Source: Petasospora fabianii (Eukaryota; Ascomycota; Saccharomycetes; Phaffomycetales; Wickerhamomycetaceae). Taken from it: 64,000 nucleotides of DNA. Both the position numbers and the translations under genes were made by a program. The notes beneath the pieces are model-generated. The model saw only the letters and a list, made by a program, of their open reading frames with translations, did not search any database and was not told the DNA's origin. The DNA lies in contig CP048723.1 in assembly GCA_022641835.1 (NCBI GenBank), forward strand, positions 62,001 to 126,000, given 5' to 3'. Numbering within the stretch: the first letter of the stretch is position 1; every line of letters starts with the position of its first letter. This document shows, one piece after another, positions 48,917 to 59,148 of this stretch.

Positions 48917-49755
48917 ACGGTAAGGGACACAGCATTGCTGTAAGTTCAAGTACCCCTTTCTGCAAGAGATTCTCCGGCATTTGCTCGTTCTGCGTTATTC
49001 AGATGTTATATATATATATATATGTATATGTATTCAGTGTATGTCATTTGTATTCCTGTCTGTTGTACATCATTGAATTCACCTAAATCTTGTAGGTGTA
49101 GTGTTCAGTGCTATCCAGGAGTTCTTTCTGATGAGCTATGTAGACACACCTCGTGAGACTCAAAGGAAGGCCCAGACTCAGGTTGTACATATGCAGATCA
49201 TCTACCATCAGCTCATAATGTTTGACCCGTATGACACATTTTGGAATGACACTCTTGAGACAAGCAATAGACATCTACCATGTTAATCACTCACAGTCTT
49301 TATAACAGCCCGTTTGAGGTACCATTGGTCATCAAGTCATGCACTATGATGCTGATGCTCTGGAGGGGAGCATCGCAAGAGTACTTCTAGGTACACACAT
49401 TTTTCTTATCCATCGAGGTACACGATAGACTAATTGTTTGCCACATAAATTACGTCAGTTATCAGATCTATATTGCAGCACCTGATCATCCATTATGTTA
49501 CGTGATCGGCCAAAGAAGGTTCATCTAGATGAGGTTAGATTCTGACATGATGCATGCGCATCCTATTTATATACCACAGTACATATGCGTCATCTCATCT
49601 CTTGACCACAACTCTACTTTCGTTAGCAGTATCTTATAGTTCAAGCGCAGTGGTATTCCTTATCACTGTGATCAACATGCATACTACTTCATCATACACA
49701 GACCATCCTTCCGATAGGAGATTAGATAAGGCTTATGAATTTCATATCAGTTTTA

Positions 49756-51639
49756 TCACTGAATCCTCACACCAGCCTTGTTTGAGTCCTCACTTTCAGC
49801 TGCACCAGGACCAAGAAGTGATTGCTTATACATAGCATCTCTCTCTTCTTCAACTTTCTTTTGCTTCTTTGCCTTCTTACTCTTAGATTCTCCATTACCA
49901 TGGAATTGATGTGATAAATGCTTAAACGCCTCCTTCTGATTCATCACACGACCGTATTCATCAACGTGTTTGATATCAACATCTGGATTATAATCTTTAA
50001 GTTTCTCATCCATCTCCCTAGCATTCTGCGATGCCTTGAACTTATCCATTTCGCTTTGCAAGTACTCCTCACGATCCTTACCTGATAATTTGAGGAATCT
50101 TGGATCTGCACGGATAGATTCTTCATGTTTTCTTCTCTCAATCTCAACTTGTAATTTCTTAAGATCAGCTTCCTTCTTGATCTCCTTAGCCTTCTTCTCA
50201 GCAGCAATCTCAGCTTCTGTCTTAGTATGTACAACGTTCTTAGATCTGAGAAAGCTAAGTGTTGATGCCAACCCACTTCCAAAGTTTGTATCTTGTTCAA
50301 CATCATCTTGTGGTTCCACAACTTCATCCTTCTGGTCATGCATCTCTGTGTCCACAGCTTCAGCAACGGGAACATCCGTGTCTTCAACTATACTCTCTGG
50401 CATTGCATCATCTTTCTCTTTTTCATCAACAACGGCCCTTATTGAACTTAAAAACTCATCATTTTCATCAATGACAACACCTTGATCTATAGGAATATCA
50501 ACTTCCATTCTATTTGTCTTCTCCTCTTCAATCTCACGTGCAAGTTCTTCTGGAGACATCTTATTCTTCCTCTGTTTCTTTAACCTGTTCACAGCCAATC
50601 TTGATTGAAGTTCAAAATCGTCATCAACTTCGTCATCGGCATTAGACAACGTCACAGGTCTAAGCACAATCTCAGTATCATCAATATCCTTCTGTCGTGA
50701 TTGAGACTTGGATTTCTTCTTGAGTTTTTTCATCTTTGTCGGCTTTGATTTGGCATAGTCATTCGGCGTCTCATCATCATCTAAATCATCATCAATATCT
50801 TCCAAACTGAACTTGATTCTGGGCTTTGGTGTGTTTTCGTCTTGCCCCACAGTTGCTTTCTCCTTTGCAATGTCATTGCCACCCATCTTGATATCAGTAC
50901 CATTCAACACAAACCCTTCATTCTCATCGGCACCCATCATGGCCTGTTCCCTCATCTCTAGCTTTGACAACTCTTGACCATTCAAATCGTACTTGTTTGT
51001 CCTAAGCTTCTCAGCAAGATCCTTCTCTAATCTTTTCTTTTGGACAAGCAACTCAGACTCCAATTCATCCTCTTCGTCTAATATATCCTTATCCTTCAGC
51101 GTTAAGATAACATCATCCCCAACAGCACTAAGATCTGAAGCATTATGCGAAACTTTGACACCAGTGAGGTCATTAGTGTCTGTTGTCCTTGTTGTAATCT
51201 TCCTTTTTTTATTTTTGGGAGCTGATGAGGTCTTAGCAGATATGTTGGATAGCCAATCATCAGTAGATTTTGAGATATCATCCTCTTCTTCATCAAGTAA
51301 ACTCTGAGAGATCTTAACTTTGCGTCTCTTCTCAGCTTTTGATTTGGCAAGGGAGAGCTTCTGCCTTAGCTTCTCATCACGTCCCTTTTGTAGTTGTGAT
51401 GCCTGGTACGATTCTGTTGTTTGTTCAGAGACCCTTTGTAATGATGATTCAGGGATAGGTGCAAGCCCAAGCGAAATTCTTAACTTGTTTGTCTCACTTA
51501 GTGAAAGAGACTCATTAGTTGATGATGTAGAGGTAACCGGTTCAGGTGACACTTGCGGTTCTTCAACTGGGATAGGTCGCAGTCCAAGAGAGACTCTAAT
51601 CTTGTTAGTCTCCTCTAGAGAAATGGATTGCTCACTCAT
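49756..51639 (-). CDS. SNU66: U4/U6.U5 tri-snRNP protein Snu66 (SART-1 family)
   Basis: Spliceosomal tri-snRNP component. 627 residues with two Hub1-binding HIND elements at the N-terminus: SISLEETNKIRVSLGLRPIP (about 5-24) and the matching SLSETNKLRISLGLAPIP (about 46-63), each with the conserved Arg. A highly charged middle follows. The C-terminal SART-1 block is DVDIKHVDEYGRVMNQKEAF, then HLSHQFHGNG. S. cerevisiae Snu66 also has two HINDs. The start at 51639 lies just before the first HIND. Confidence 0.93.
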   Translation of the reverse strand: MSEQSISLEETNKIRVSLGLRPIPVEEPQVSPEPVTSTSSTNESLSLSETNKLRISLGLAPIPESSLQRVSEQTTESYQASQLQKGRDEKLRQKLSLAKSKAEKRRKVKISQSLLDEEEDDISKSTDDWLSNISAKTSSAPKNKKRKITTRTTDTNDLTGVKVSHNASDLSAVGDDVILTLKDKDILDEEDELESELLVQKKRLEKDLAEKLRTNKYDLNGQELSKLEMREQAMMGADENEGFVLNGTDIKMGGNDIAKEKATVGQDENTPKPRIKFSLEDIDDDLDDDETPNDYAKSKPTKMKKLKKKSKSQSRQKDIDDTEIVLRPVTLSNADDEVDDDFELQSRLAVNRLKKQRKNKMSPEELAREIEEEKTNRMEVDIPIDQGVVIDENDEFLSSIRAVVDEKEKDDAMPESIVEDTDVPVAEAVDTEMHDQKDEVVEPQDDVEQDTNFGSGLASTLSFLRSKNVVHTKTEAEIAAEKKAKEIKKEADLKKLQVEIERRKHEESIRADPRFLKLSGKDREEYLQSEMDKFKASQNAREMDEKLKDYNPDVDIKHVDEYGRVMNQKEAFKHLSHQFHGNGESKSKKAKKQKKVEEERDAMYKQSLLGPGAAESEDSNKAGVRIQ

Positions 51640-52114
51640 GCTTGTATGTGGTGTTAAGAAGACAAAAGAGGGTCATCACATAGTCTACACTAATTTGTGC
51701 CCCCGTTCATCTCTTCAGTATTTTGGGTTGGTGTCAGGATGTTTCTATCCATAATTGTTTTTTTTTTATTTTTTTTTTATGTTTTTTTTTCTGGCGGAAA
51801 GTCCGAGTTCGGCAATGGCCGGTTTTGTGTCCCAAAGGGGAAATAGAGCGGGAGAAGACGAGGTTAACTCACCTTTACAGAAGGGAAAGTCTCCGAGGAA
51901 GATATCATGACCAGTTATTTATGACTCTAATATCCCTCAGTGTCTCTATCAGAACTCAGAAATAGACAAACTTGCTCGGTGTCTAGGATTATTTTGCATT
52001 ATTACTTCCCAAAGACTCTTGAGACTCTAGCCACACACTGCATACTACTACTACTACTACTCACATACTCTCTACGGATTATTACGTTACGTCTGTTGCG
52101 CTTAAAGGTACAGA
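51640..52114. promoter_or_regulatory. Divergent promoter, SNU66 and DHA1 transporter
   Basis: A 475-bp region with long T-runs (51,755-51,790) and a CTACTACTACTACTACT tract near 52,046. No gene is seen. Confidence 0.45.
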
Positions 52115-53662
52115 ATGGGAAAGACGGAAGATCATAACTTACGGGAGGGTAAGATTGGGTCTGACGATGTCACATCATCACATTCCTCTAATAATGGCCA
52201 TGAAGCAGATGAATTAGATGAAGATGACATCAACTTCAACATTGACGAAGAAGGACTCTTAACGTTTAAACCAGATGCCCCTCTCAAACCTGGCAACTGG
52301 CCAGAGAGACGTAAAATCTATCATACGGTGATGTACGGACTTGTCACATATTGTGCCCAGCTTGGTTCTACTTCCCTTTCAGCATCCAGATTCATCACAC
52401 TCATGAATGAGAATTTTGACATCTCTAGAGAAGTTGCCCTATTATCGAACTCACTATATATTCTTGGTATTGCATTAGGTCCAATGACCTTTGGCCCCAT
52501 CTCGGAAGTGTACGGCCGTAAGATTGGTGTGTTGATCCCATTCCTCATCAGTGCCGTTATGACATTCGCCACGGCAACAAGTTATAACATTGCCAGTATA
52601 CTCATCTTCAGATTCTTCACTGGGTTCTTCTCCGGTGCACCAATTGTTTCATCTGGTGGTGTTCTCGCTGATATATTCCCAGATCCAAGTGTCAGGGGTA
52701 AATACTTGGCTCTTTATGCATTATTCGTCTCCATTGGTCCAAGTTGTGGTCCAACTTTCTCATCTCTGCTCATGCACAGCAGACCAGATGATGATATGAG
52801 TGCATGGAGGATTCCACTCTACTTCTCTGGACTTCTTTGCATCGTATTATATCTTGCATGTGAAATAACACTCGAGGAGACATACCAACCAGTGATACTT
52901 GCCCGTCACGCAAGATCCATGAGACTCAAGAACAGAAACTTTACAATTCATGCCCCACATGACATGTGGAAGCTCGAATTTAACGATGTGGTGAGATTGC
53001 ACCTTGTCAGACCATTTGCCATGCTTTTTACACCAATTGTCTCAGTTATTGTGCTATATGCATCCTACGTGTTTGGTGTGTTTTACCTTATCATCACAAC
53101 GGTACCTGAATCGATGACCATGACTAGAGGATGGACAGGTACCATCACAACATTGCCCAATATGTCGTTCTTCTTAGGAACGTGGACGGGCTGTTTCATG
53201 AACATCTTATTTGCTAGTCGCTTTGCCAGAAAGATCAAAGAGAACAATGGTGTTGTTGTCCCTGAGGAACGTTTCCCATTGTTGATGTGGGCTGCATGGA
53301 CAATGCCTGCTGGTATCTTCATATTCGCATGGACAAGTTCATCTAACATCCATTGGATCGCTCCATGTATCGGTATCTACATGATGGGAATTGGGTTCTT
53401 GATCACTTTCCAAGGTTGTTTGAACTATCTTGTTGATACATATACCAAATATGCAGCTTCTGCAATTGCTGCAAACACATTCATGAGATCTATCTTTGCC
53501 TCTGGTTTCCCACTGTTCTCTAAACAGTTGTTTGAGAATTTGGGTGTCCATTGGGGTGCCAGCTTGATTGGGTTTATTGCTCTGGGTATGCTTCCTATCC
53601 CATATGTTTTCTACAAGTACGGTAGCTCCATCAGAGCCAAGAAACCTTACAAGGGGGTTTGA
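52115..53662 (+). CDS. DHA1-family drug/polyamine:H+ antiporter
   Basis: A 515-residue MFS exporter with 12 predicted membrane helices, probably in the plasma membrane. An acidic, Ser-rich cytosolic head of about 70 residues ends in LKPGNWPERRK, the common DHA1 entry motif (P.NW...+K). Motif A reads GPISEVYGRKIG, and GGVLADIFPDPSVRGKYLALY matches the helix 4-5 block, with FSSLLMHSRPDDDMSAWRI the extracellular to helix-6 region. Similarity is to Tpo/Flr/Cyh-type pumps; the substrate is not predictable. A ten-codon relic like its KLEFNDVVR segment is found at 55308-55335. Confidence 0.85.
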   Translation: MGKTEDHNLREGKIGSDDVTSSHSSNNGHEADELDEDDINFNIDEEGLLTFKPDAPLKPGNWPERRKIYHTVMYGLVTYCAQLGSTSLSASRFITLMNENFDISREVALLSNSLYILGIALGPMTFGPISEVYGRKIGVLIPFLISAVMTFATATSYNIASILIFRFFTGFFSGAPIVSSGGVLADIFPDPSVRGKYLALYALFVSIGPSCGPTFSSLLMHSRPDDDMSAWRIPLYFSGLLCIVLYLACEITLEETYQPVILARHARSMRLKNRNFTIHAPHDMWKLEFNDVVRLHLVRPFAMLFTPIVSVIVLYASYVFGVFYLIITTVPESMTMTRGWTGTITTLPNMSFFLGTWTGCFMNILFASRFARKIKENNGVVVPEERFPLLMWAAWTMPAGIFIFAWTSSSNIHWIAPCIGIYMMGIGFLITFQGCLNYLVDTYTKYAASAIAANTFMRSIFASGFPLFSKQLFENLGVHWGASLIGFIALGMLPIPYVFYKYGSSIRAKKPYKGV

Positions 53663-53988
53663 TCCTTGGATACATGCTTTGCCGGCAGCTAACACTGTAA
53701 TGCTTTCCAACACTTAACTTTAACTTAATGCTTAATTGAATCGGTTTTGTTATATAACCGATATCATTCATACAAATATGATATAATGCATAACTAAGGG
53801 ACGATGGACGTAGCTAAGAAAGCGATGTGGAACATCAGCCAGTCGCGTCAGCACCCATCCCACAACACATGGAATCATGAGCAATGAAACCATACTACAA
53901 GGGGGAAAGTGACATCACGATACATAAATTAACTATTCAAAGTAATGAGGAGTAGTTTGAAGTTTTTGCGTCAACTGCAACTCTCAAT
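53663..53988. other. Convergent region after the antiporter
   Basis: A 326-bp region. From about 53,789 it resembles the 3' flank of the second oxidoreductase (55,336-55,535), so it is part of the duplicated unit. No gene is seen. Confidence 0.5.
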
Positions 53989-55089
53989 TCACTTCTTATG
54001 GAAGACAACCTTCTCACCAGAAACCTTTCCATGCTTCAACAAGCCCCAGGCCTCATTAGCAGATTCATAACCTGGAGCCAACACCTTAAGCTTGGCATGA
54101 GAGATGTCCTTAAGGATAGTTGGAAGTTTTTCAAACCAGAACTTCTTGTAACGATCAAATGCCTCTGGCGAGATGTCAAAGTCTCCACCAAACACTTTAA
54201 CTCTTTCACCGGTGGCAACATAGGCAAGAGTACCTGGAGCAACGGTAACCTCACCAGATCTTCCATCAGCCTTGTACTTGTCAGAGGACAGGAAGAGCAA
54301 GTTGTCCAAAACCACCTTTGGAGAGTTGGCAGTAGCATCATAGAGTGATTGCCATGTTTCTGGCTCAGAGACAGTGTCGAAACCATATCTGATATCAGAC
54401 CCAGTAGCCTTCTTGATCTGTTCAACGGCATCAGAGTCGTTGTAATCAACGACAACGTCTGCACCGAGAGACTTCAAGTACTCGTGGTGTTTCTTCGAAG
54501 CGGTGGTGGCAACCTTCAAACCGAAGCCCTTCTTAGCAATCTGGATAGCCAAGATACCAGTAGCGGTAGCACCACCCCAGATGAGGATATACTTACCCTT
54601 GTCCTCATCCTTAATGTTCAAGTTACTAGCAAATGACAAAACCACAGTGGAGAGACCCAAAGTCACGGAAGCAGCACCAGCGAGAGAGTCAATTGGACCA
54701 GATCTGTACTCACCGACAGGCAATGACTCTTTCAACTGAGCATCGTGCTTGATGGTAGTAGATGGGTCTGCAATGATGTAGTCAGCAAAGCAACCTCTAG
54801 TCTTGTTATAGTTACCATGAGCAAATACAGACACAACATCACCCTTCTTGAAGCCAGTGACGTTCTTACCAACCTTTTCAACGATACCGGCAGCATCTGA
54901 ACCAGTGATATCACCAGCAGAACCCTGCTTGAAATCAATGTGCTTCCAGTCGGTTGGATTGGCAGCATAGGCAAGTGTCTTGACAATAAGCTGGTCATCT
55001 GAGGCGGATGGGTATGGGACAGAAGTGGTGGTGGCCCACTTACCGTCGACGGGGGAGTCGGCAATGACAAGAGCAGTGTTAGAAGACAT
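53989..55089 (-). CDS. Zinc-less MDR oxidoreductase (YNL134C-like), copy 1
   Basis: A 366-residue medium-chain reductase of the enoyl-reductase-like branch, in the same family as S. cerevisiae YNL134C, an aldehyde/furfural-responsive NADPH enzyme. Family marks are YAANPTDWKHID, SDAAGIVEKVGKNVTGFKKGDVV and the cofactor fold WGGATATGILAIQIAKK. The Cys/His pattern for catalytic and structural zinc of classical ADHs is absent. The C-terminus is SGEKVVFHKK. It is nearly identical to the downstream copy (55536-56639), including parts of both flanks, so this is a recent tandem duplication. Confidence 0.88.
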   Translation of the reverse strand: MSSNTALVIADSPVDGKWATTTSVPYPSASDDQLIVKTLAYAANPTDWKHIDFKQGSAGDITGSDAAGIVEKVGKNVTGFKKGDVVSVFAHGNYNKTRGCFADYIIADPSTTIKHDAQLKESLPVGEYRSGPIDSLAGAASVTLGLSTVVLSFASNLNIKDEDKGKYILIWGGATATGILAIQIAKKGFGLKVATTASKKHHEYLKSLGADVVVDYNDSDAVEQIKKATGSDIRYGFDTVSEPETWQSLYDATANSPKVVLDNLLFLSSDKYKADGRSGEVTVAPGTLAYVATGERVKVFGGDFDISPEAFDRYKKFWFEKLPTILKDISHAKLKVLAPGYESANEAWGLLKHGKVSGEKVVFHKK

Positions 55090-55252
55090 TATGAATGTGA
55101 ATTGAAATGTTTGCTACTCCACTTATACAACAATTGAACGGGTGGCAAAGGAAGGATATGCCGTCTTTATAGCAATTCCACCCCATGGTCCAAAAGCCGG
55201 GTAATGGACTCTCGATGGTATATGCACGGCATTGTTGAATTAACGTTCCTTA

Positions 55253-55276
55253 CCTCAAGCTGTTTACAGCTGGAAA
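55253..55276. promoter_or_regulatory. Conserved 24-bp promoter element (copy 1)
   Basis: A 24-bp block with core AGCTGTTTACAGCT, an inverted repeat, is identical to 56819-56842 upstream of the other copy, while the flanking promoter has diverged more. It lies about 165-190 bp upstream of the start. Confidence 0.6.
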
Positions 55277-55307
55277 ATGGCTATAAAGCTCTATAATAGG
55301 GTTACAA

Positions 55308-55335
55308 AGCTCGAATTCAGTGATGTGGTGAGAAT
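55308..55335 (+). pseudogene. Possible relic of a second DHA1 antiporter gene
   Basis: A ten-codon stretch reads KLEFSDVVRI then stop, and matches the antiporter's KLEFNDVVRL codons at 52976-53002 at 24 of 27 bases (one difference is silent). Its position between the two oxidoreductase copies is where a second antiporter would lie if an antiporter-oxidoreductase pair had been duplicated. Confidence 0.35.
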
Positions 55336-55535
55336 ATGATAACTATAGAAAGTATTTAAGAGAGCTATGTGGAACATCTGGTGCCCATGCCTCAATACAT
55401 GAGATCATGATCATGAGCAATATAATCAAACTACAAAGGTGGTAAGCGACACCACAATACTTGTATTTACTAATGGAAGCAATGAGGATCAACTTGAAGT
55501 TTATATATATACGTTATTCATAAACAACTCTCAAT

Positions 55536-56639
55536 TCACTTCTTATGGAAGACAACCTTCTCACCAGACACCTTTCCATGCTTCAACAAGCTCCAAGCCT
55601 CATTAGCAGATTCAAAACCTGGAGCCAACACTTTAAGCTTAGCATGGGAGATATCCTTAATGACAGTCGGAAGTTTTTCAAACCAGAACTTCTTGTAACG
55701 ATCAAATGCCTCTGGCGTGATGTCAAACTCTCCACCGAAGACTTTGACTCTGTCACCATTGGCCACGTAAGCAATAGTAGCTGGAGCAACGATAACCTCA
55801 CCAGATCTTCCATCAGCCTTGTATTTGTCAGCGGACAGGAGAACCAAGTTGTCCAAAGTCACCTTTGGAGAGTTGGCAGTGGCGTCATAGAGTGATTGCC
55901 ATGTATGTGGCTTAGAGACAGTATCGAGACCATATCTGATATCAGATCCAGTAGCCTTCTTAATCTGTTCAACGGCATCAGAGTCGTTGTAATCAACAAC
56001 GAAGTCTGCTCCGAGAGACTTCAAATAGTCATGGTGTTTCTTCGAAGCAGTGGTGGCAACCTTCAAGCCAAAGCCCTTCTTAGCAATCTGGATGGCCAAG
56101 ATACCAGTAGCGGTAGCACCACCCCAGATGAGGATATACTTACCCTTGTCCTCATCCTTAATGTTCAAGTTACTAGCAAATGACAAAACCGTTGTGGAGA
56201 GACCAAGAGTCACAGAAGCAGCACCAGCAAAGGAGTCAATTGGACCAGATCTATACTCACCAACAGGCAATGACTCCTTCAACTGAATGTCGTACTTGAT
56301 GGTTGTAGATGGGTCTGCAATGATGTAATGAGCAAAGCAACCTCTAGTCTTGTTATAGTTACCATGAGCAAATACAGACACAACATCACCCTTCTTGAAG
56401 CCAGTGACGTTCTTACCAACCTCTTCAACGATACCAGCAGCATCTGTGCCAGTGGTGTCACCAGGGGAGCCCTGTTTAGTATCAACGTGCTTCCAGTCGG
56501 TAGGATTTGCAGCATAGGCAAGTGTCTTGACAATAAGTTGGTCATCAGTGGCCGTCGATGGATATGGAATGGAAGCAGTGGTGGCCCACTTACCATCGAC
56601 CGGGGAATCAGCAATGACAAAAGCAGTGTTAGAAGGCAT
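55536..56639 (-). CDS. Zinc-less MDR oxidoreductase (YNL134C-like), copy 2
   Basis: A 367-residue paralogue of copy 1. Most residues are identical, with scattered changes such as DTTGTDAAGIVEEVG for DITGSDAAGIVEKVG, and AHYII for ADYII. The cofactor motif WGGATATGILAIQIAKK is unchanged, no zinc-site residues are visible, and the C-terminus is the same SGEKVVFHKK. Both copies look intact, so both may function, probably with similar NADPH-dependent aldehyde- or enone-reducing activity, inferred from the family. Confidence 0.88.
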   Translation of the reverse strand: MPSNTAFVIADSPVDGKWATTASIPYPSTATDDQLIVKTLAYAANPTDWKHVDTKQGSPGDTTGTDAAGIVEEVGKNVTGFKKGDVVSVFAHGNYNKTRGCFAHYIIADPSTTIKYDIQLKESLPVGEYRSGPIDSFAGAASVTLGLSTTVLSFASNLNIKDEDKGKYILIWGGATATGILAIQIAKKGFGLKVATTASKKHHDYLKSLGADFVVDYNDSDAVEQIKKATGSDIRYGLDTVSKPHTWQSLYDATANSPKVTLDNLVLLSADKYKADGRSGEVIVAPATIAYVANGDRVKVFGGEFDITPEAFDRYKKFWFEKLPTVIKDISHAKLKVLAPGFESANEAWSLLKHGKVSGEKVVFHKK

Positions 56640-57735
56640 TATCTAATATTTATGTGAGTTGTGATGTTAGCTAATGGATTCATACAACAATTGAGAGGTG
56701 ACAAGGGGAGGGAACATACCATCTTTATAGTGAATCCACCCCACTGTAGTAAAGCCAGGTAGTGACCTTTAATTTGTCAGTTGATATACGCACTACATTG
56801 TTGATCTATGGTTTGTTGCCTCAAGCTGTTTACAGCTGGAAACCGGGGTCAAGCTCTATAATGGGCTTGTATTACAAATAGCAGTGAAGAGTTATGATAG
56901 ATGCTTGTCTTCCAACAGTAATTAGGGCACATGTGCTGATCGAGAGGAGTTTCAGCGTCTTTTAAAGGGCCTGACCGAGACCTAACTCCACTTGTCTATC
57001 CATGATTAGATCTATGATCTCGAAAGTCTTAAGCGAAGAGATTCTCTTGCCGCATCCCATCTCCTCCAAGTGTAACTGGAGTCATTGCTACTGTAGCTTG
57101 GGCTGACAAACCGGTGGAATCTTGTATAAGAACAGAATATCCACATTGTGAACGCCAAACCTGTCGATAGCAAGGTTTGGTCCTTGGAAAACATATATAT
57201 CTTGAGTATAGAGACCCATCTTCAGTTTGCAGGTGTAAGACTTTGATTAGTTTATTTCAATATCACAATAACACACATCCACCGAGTCCGAAAGAAAGTA
57301 TCATGTTATCGTTAGGAAGGAAGTCATTGGAAAGAACGGAACAGTAGTCACGAATCCATACAGTTAGTTCTGTTTTCGATTATGGTAAAAGACCAGAGGA
57401 TCCACTACACTCTCTCTTGGCCTCACCGCTGTCGTGGTGTTTTCAACTGACATCCAGGATGAGAGCGATTACATAGTCTGAGGTGGTACTATCCGCTACT
57501 GGTATCTAGGTTGTATGACCATGGACTATAACGAGTCTGATGCTACCAGAGTGATCAATAGAGCCAACTCTGGCCAGATATAGTTTCGACAGACAACAAT
57601 TGAGTTACTTGTACAGTAGTAAGGTCTCTGGTGATAAGGTTGTTCTCCATCACAAGTTGCTTATAAGCCTAACCAGATGAGTAGTGTAACTTCGTGTATC
57701 ATAATCCCATGTATCTAGTTAGCAATCTGTGAAAC
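56640..57735. promoter_or_regulatory. Upstream region of oxidoreductase copy 2
   Basis: A 1.1-kb gap between copy 2 and the 3' end of the thioesterase-like gene. The near part matches the copy 1 promoter, including the 24-bp element at 56819-56842. From about 56,880 to 57,735 nothing recognisable is seen; short ORFs there look random. Confidence 0.45.
56819..56842. promoter_or_regulatory. Conserved 24-bp promoter element (copy 2)
   Basis: The same 24-bp block as at 55253-55276, with the inverted repeat AGCTGTTTACAGCT, about 180-203 bp upstream of the copy 2 start. Confidence 0.6.
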
Positions 57736-58395
57736 TCACAACTCAAACCCATCAATCTCGTCTGTGTTAACAAAGTAGTCCACCAACTTCAAGTTTTCAT
57801 CACTCTTTCTCTGAACCTCTTCACTCCACAACCCTGAGAATTTCAATGCATCAATAGGTGGAACAGTCTTTCTTCCGTCTTTAAGAACATATTTGGTCAC
57901 TGCAGATGCACAAACTTTGTCCTTACCAGTAACGAATTGAGACAGGATGAAGATCCATTTTTGATCCCAAGCCATAACTCTAGAACGGATGTTATATCTT
58001 TGGAAAGGTGTGATCTCCTTCTTAAACGAACAGAAGACATTGGCAACTGGGACAAAGACCCATGTCTTAGACTCAGTTGGTCTCTCAACAAAGAATCTTT
58101 GAAACACAAGTGTCATGAGTTCAGCACGGGCAATGTCAAGCTCCTGGATGTAACAAGAGTTAGACTTGTGCATGTAGAAATCACATTCAAAGGGAGAATT
58201 GTATGTCTTATATTCTGAAACCTGGAAGACATATTTGACTTTTCCATATGGGAATAATTGAGGAAGTGACCTAGCAAGAACGAGATTCTTAGCAAAGATC
58301 CAATATATGCGTACATAGTAAGCCATTGGAAGAGACTTGTAAGTGGATAGTAGGACTAAGTACAGTAAGTACTTGATGAGTCTTGTAGCAGCCAT
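57736..58395 (-). CDS. Hotdog-fold thioesterase-like membrane protein (THEM6-like)
   Basis: A 219-residue protein. An N-terminal hydrophobic segment (LIKYLLYLVLLSTY) likely anchors it. The body holds ECDFYMHKSNSCYIQELDIAR, matching the D...HMNN..Y....D.AR pattern of 4HBT_2/THEM6-type hotdog proteins, and later VASAVTKYVLKDGRKTVPP-like strands typical of the fold's sheet. An acyl-CoA thioesterase activity would be the family expectation; the usual Asn-Asn is changed to Ser-Asn here, so activity is uncertain. It shares a divergent promoter with the beta-glucosidase. Confidence 0.6.
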   Translation of the reverse strand: MAATRLIKYLLYLVLLSTYKSLPMAYYVRIYWIFAKNLVLARSLPQLFPYGKVKYVFQVSEYKTYNSPFECDFYMHKSNSCYIQELDIARAELMTLVFQRFFVERPTESKTWVFVPVANVFCSFKKEITPFQRYNIRSRVMAWDQKWIFILSQFVTGKDKVCASAVTKYVLKDGRKTVPPIDALKFSGLWSEEVQRKSDENLKLVDYFVNTDEIDGFEL

Positions 58396-59148
58396 TTTTT
58401 CTAAGTTGAAATGTTCTCCCGTGTTCTTTTGACCTATTAGAGATACTCAGCAATGTTATCTTAAAGAAAGAGAAGCGGTTTTGACGGGCTGTGTGTTTGT
58501 TCAGTTTATCGCTTCGACAACTTGTGCCGAGGTCAATTCGGGCCCGAGTTCAATATATGTTAATGAATTAATTTAGACTTTCCTATTAAGGAAATTAAGA
58601 TTTTTCTTGGTAGAGCCACACCCACAATAACCGACCGAGACACTTTTCTCTAAATGTAGTGTGAAGCACCACCTGGTGCACGGCTGGCTACGGCTCGGAT
58701 CTTTTCACAAAAGGGGAGTTTCGACGAGCTCTACAGCGAGGGTTCCTTAACAGGTTACTCCGGCCGACAGAGTATTTCCATTTCCGTTGTAGGTGGTCGG
58801 GGAGAATATATACGTCTTCTCTGCTTGTCGGGTCAACTGACAGTTCCACGGGGGGTCTTTAACGTAAAACCCTTGAAGAGAGAACCAAGTAGTATTACAA
58901 AGTGGCTTTAAGTACCAAAAGTACCAACCAGATCTCATTTTAAGCTGGAAAAACATCAATAAAAAGCGGCTGTTGAACACCCGAGACCGACGCGGGGCCC
59001 CGACTTCGTAATCCTGCCCCCCGCATAAATTTATCCATGACGCAAATCTCGGGGAAACCTCAAACGCTTATAAAAAGGCAACAATAGTCAGGTGTTCTTT
59101 GTCCTCCTATTCCATCCTGATGTCCACTATAGATCAATAATACCAACG
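58396..59148. promoter_or_regulatory. Divergent promoter, thioesterase-like and beta-glucosidase genes
   Basis: A 753-bp region rich in G/C boxes: CGGGG at 58798, CGGGGGG at 58849, GCGGGGCCCCG at 58992, CCCCCCGC at 59017 and CGGGG at 59050. TATAAAAA at 59069-59076 is about 73 bp before the glucosidase start. Confidence 0.55.
59019..59033 (-). promoter_or_regulatory. Mig1-type glucose-repression site
   Basis: On the minus strand, TAAATTTATGCGGGG has an AT-rich flank followed by GCGGGG (SYGGGG), the Mig1 consensus layout. It lies about 116-130 bp upstream of the beta-glucosidase start, just before the TATA box. Confidence 0.5.

Larger units (their letters stand above)
48498..49755. promoter_or_regulatory. 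Region between SLY41 and SNU66
   Basis: A 1.26-kb gap. It has the GTGTT array at 48513-48547, a CACGTG at 48568-48573, poly-A/T stretches, two TTCGCGAA palindromes at 48884-48916, and an AT microsatellite near 49,007-49,025. A pol III-like A-box string at about 48,606 has no matching B-box. No gene is seen. Confidence 0.5.
55090..55535. promoter_or_regulatory. Promoter of copy 1 and 3' flank of copy 2
   Basis: The first part resembles the promoter of copy 2, including TATAAAG near 55,170 and a shared element at 55253-55276. A possible antiporter relic is at 55308-55335. The rest resembles the 3' flank of copy 1. Confidence 0.55.
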
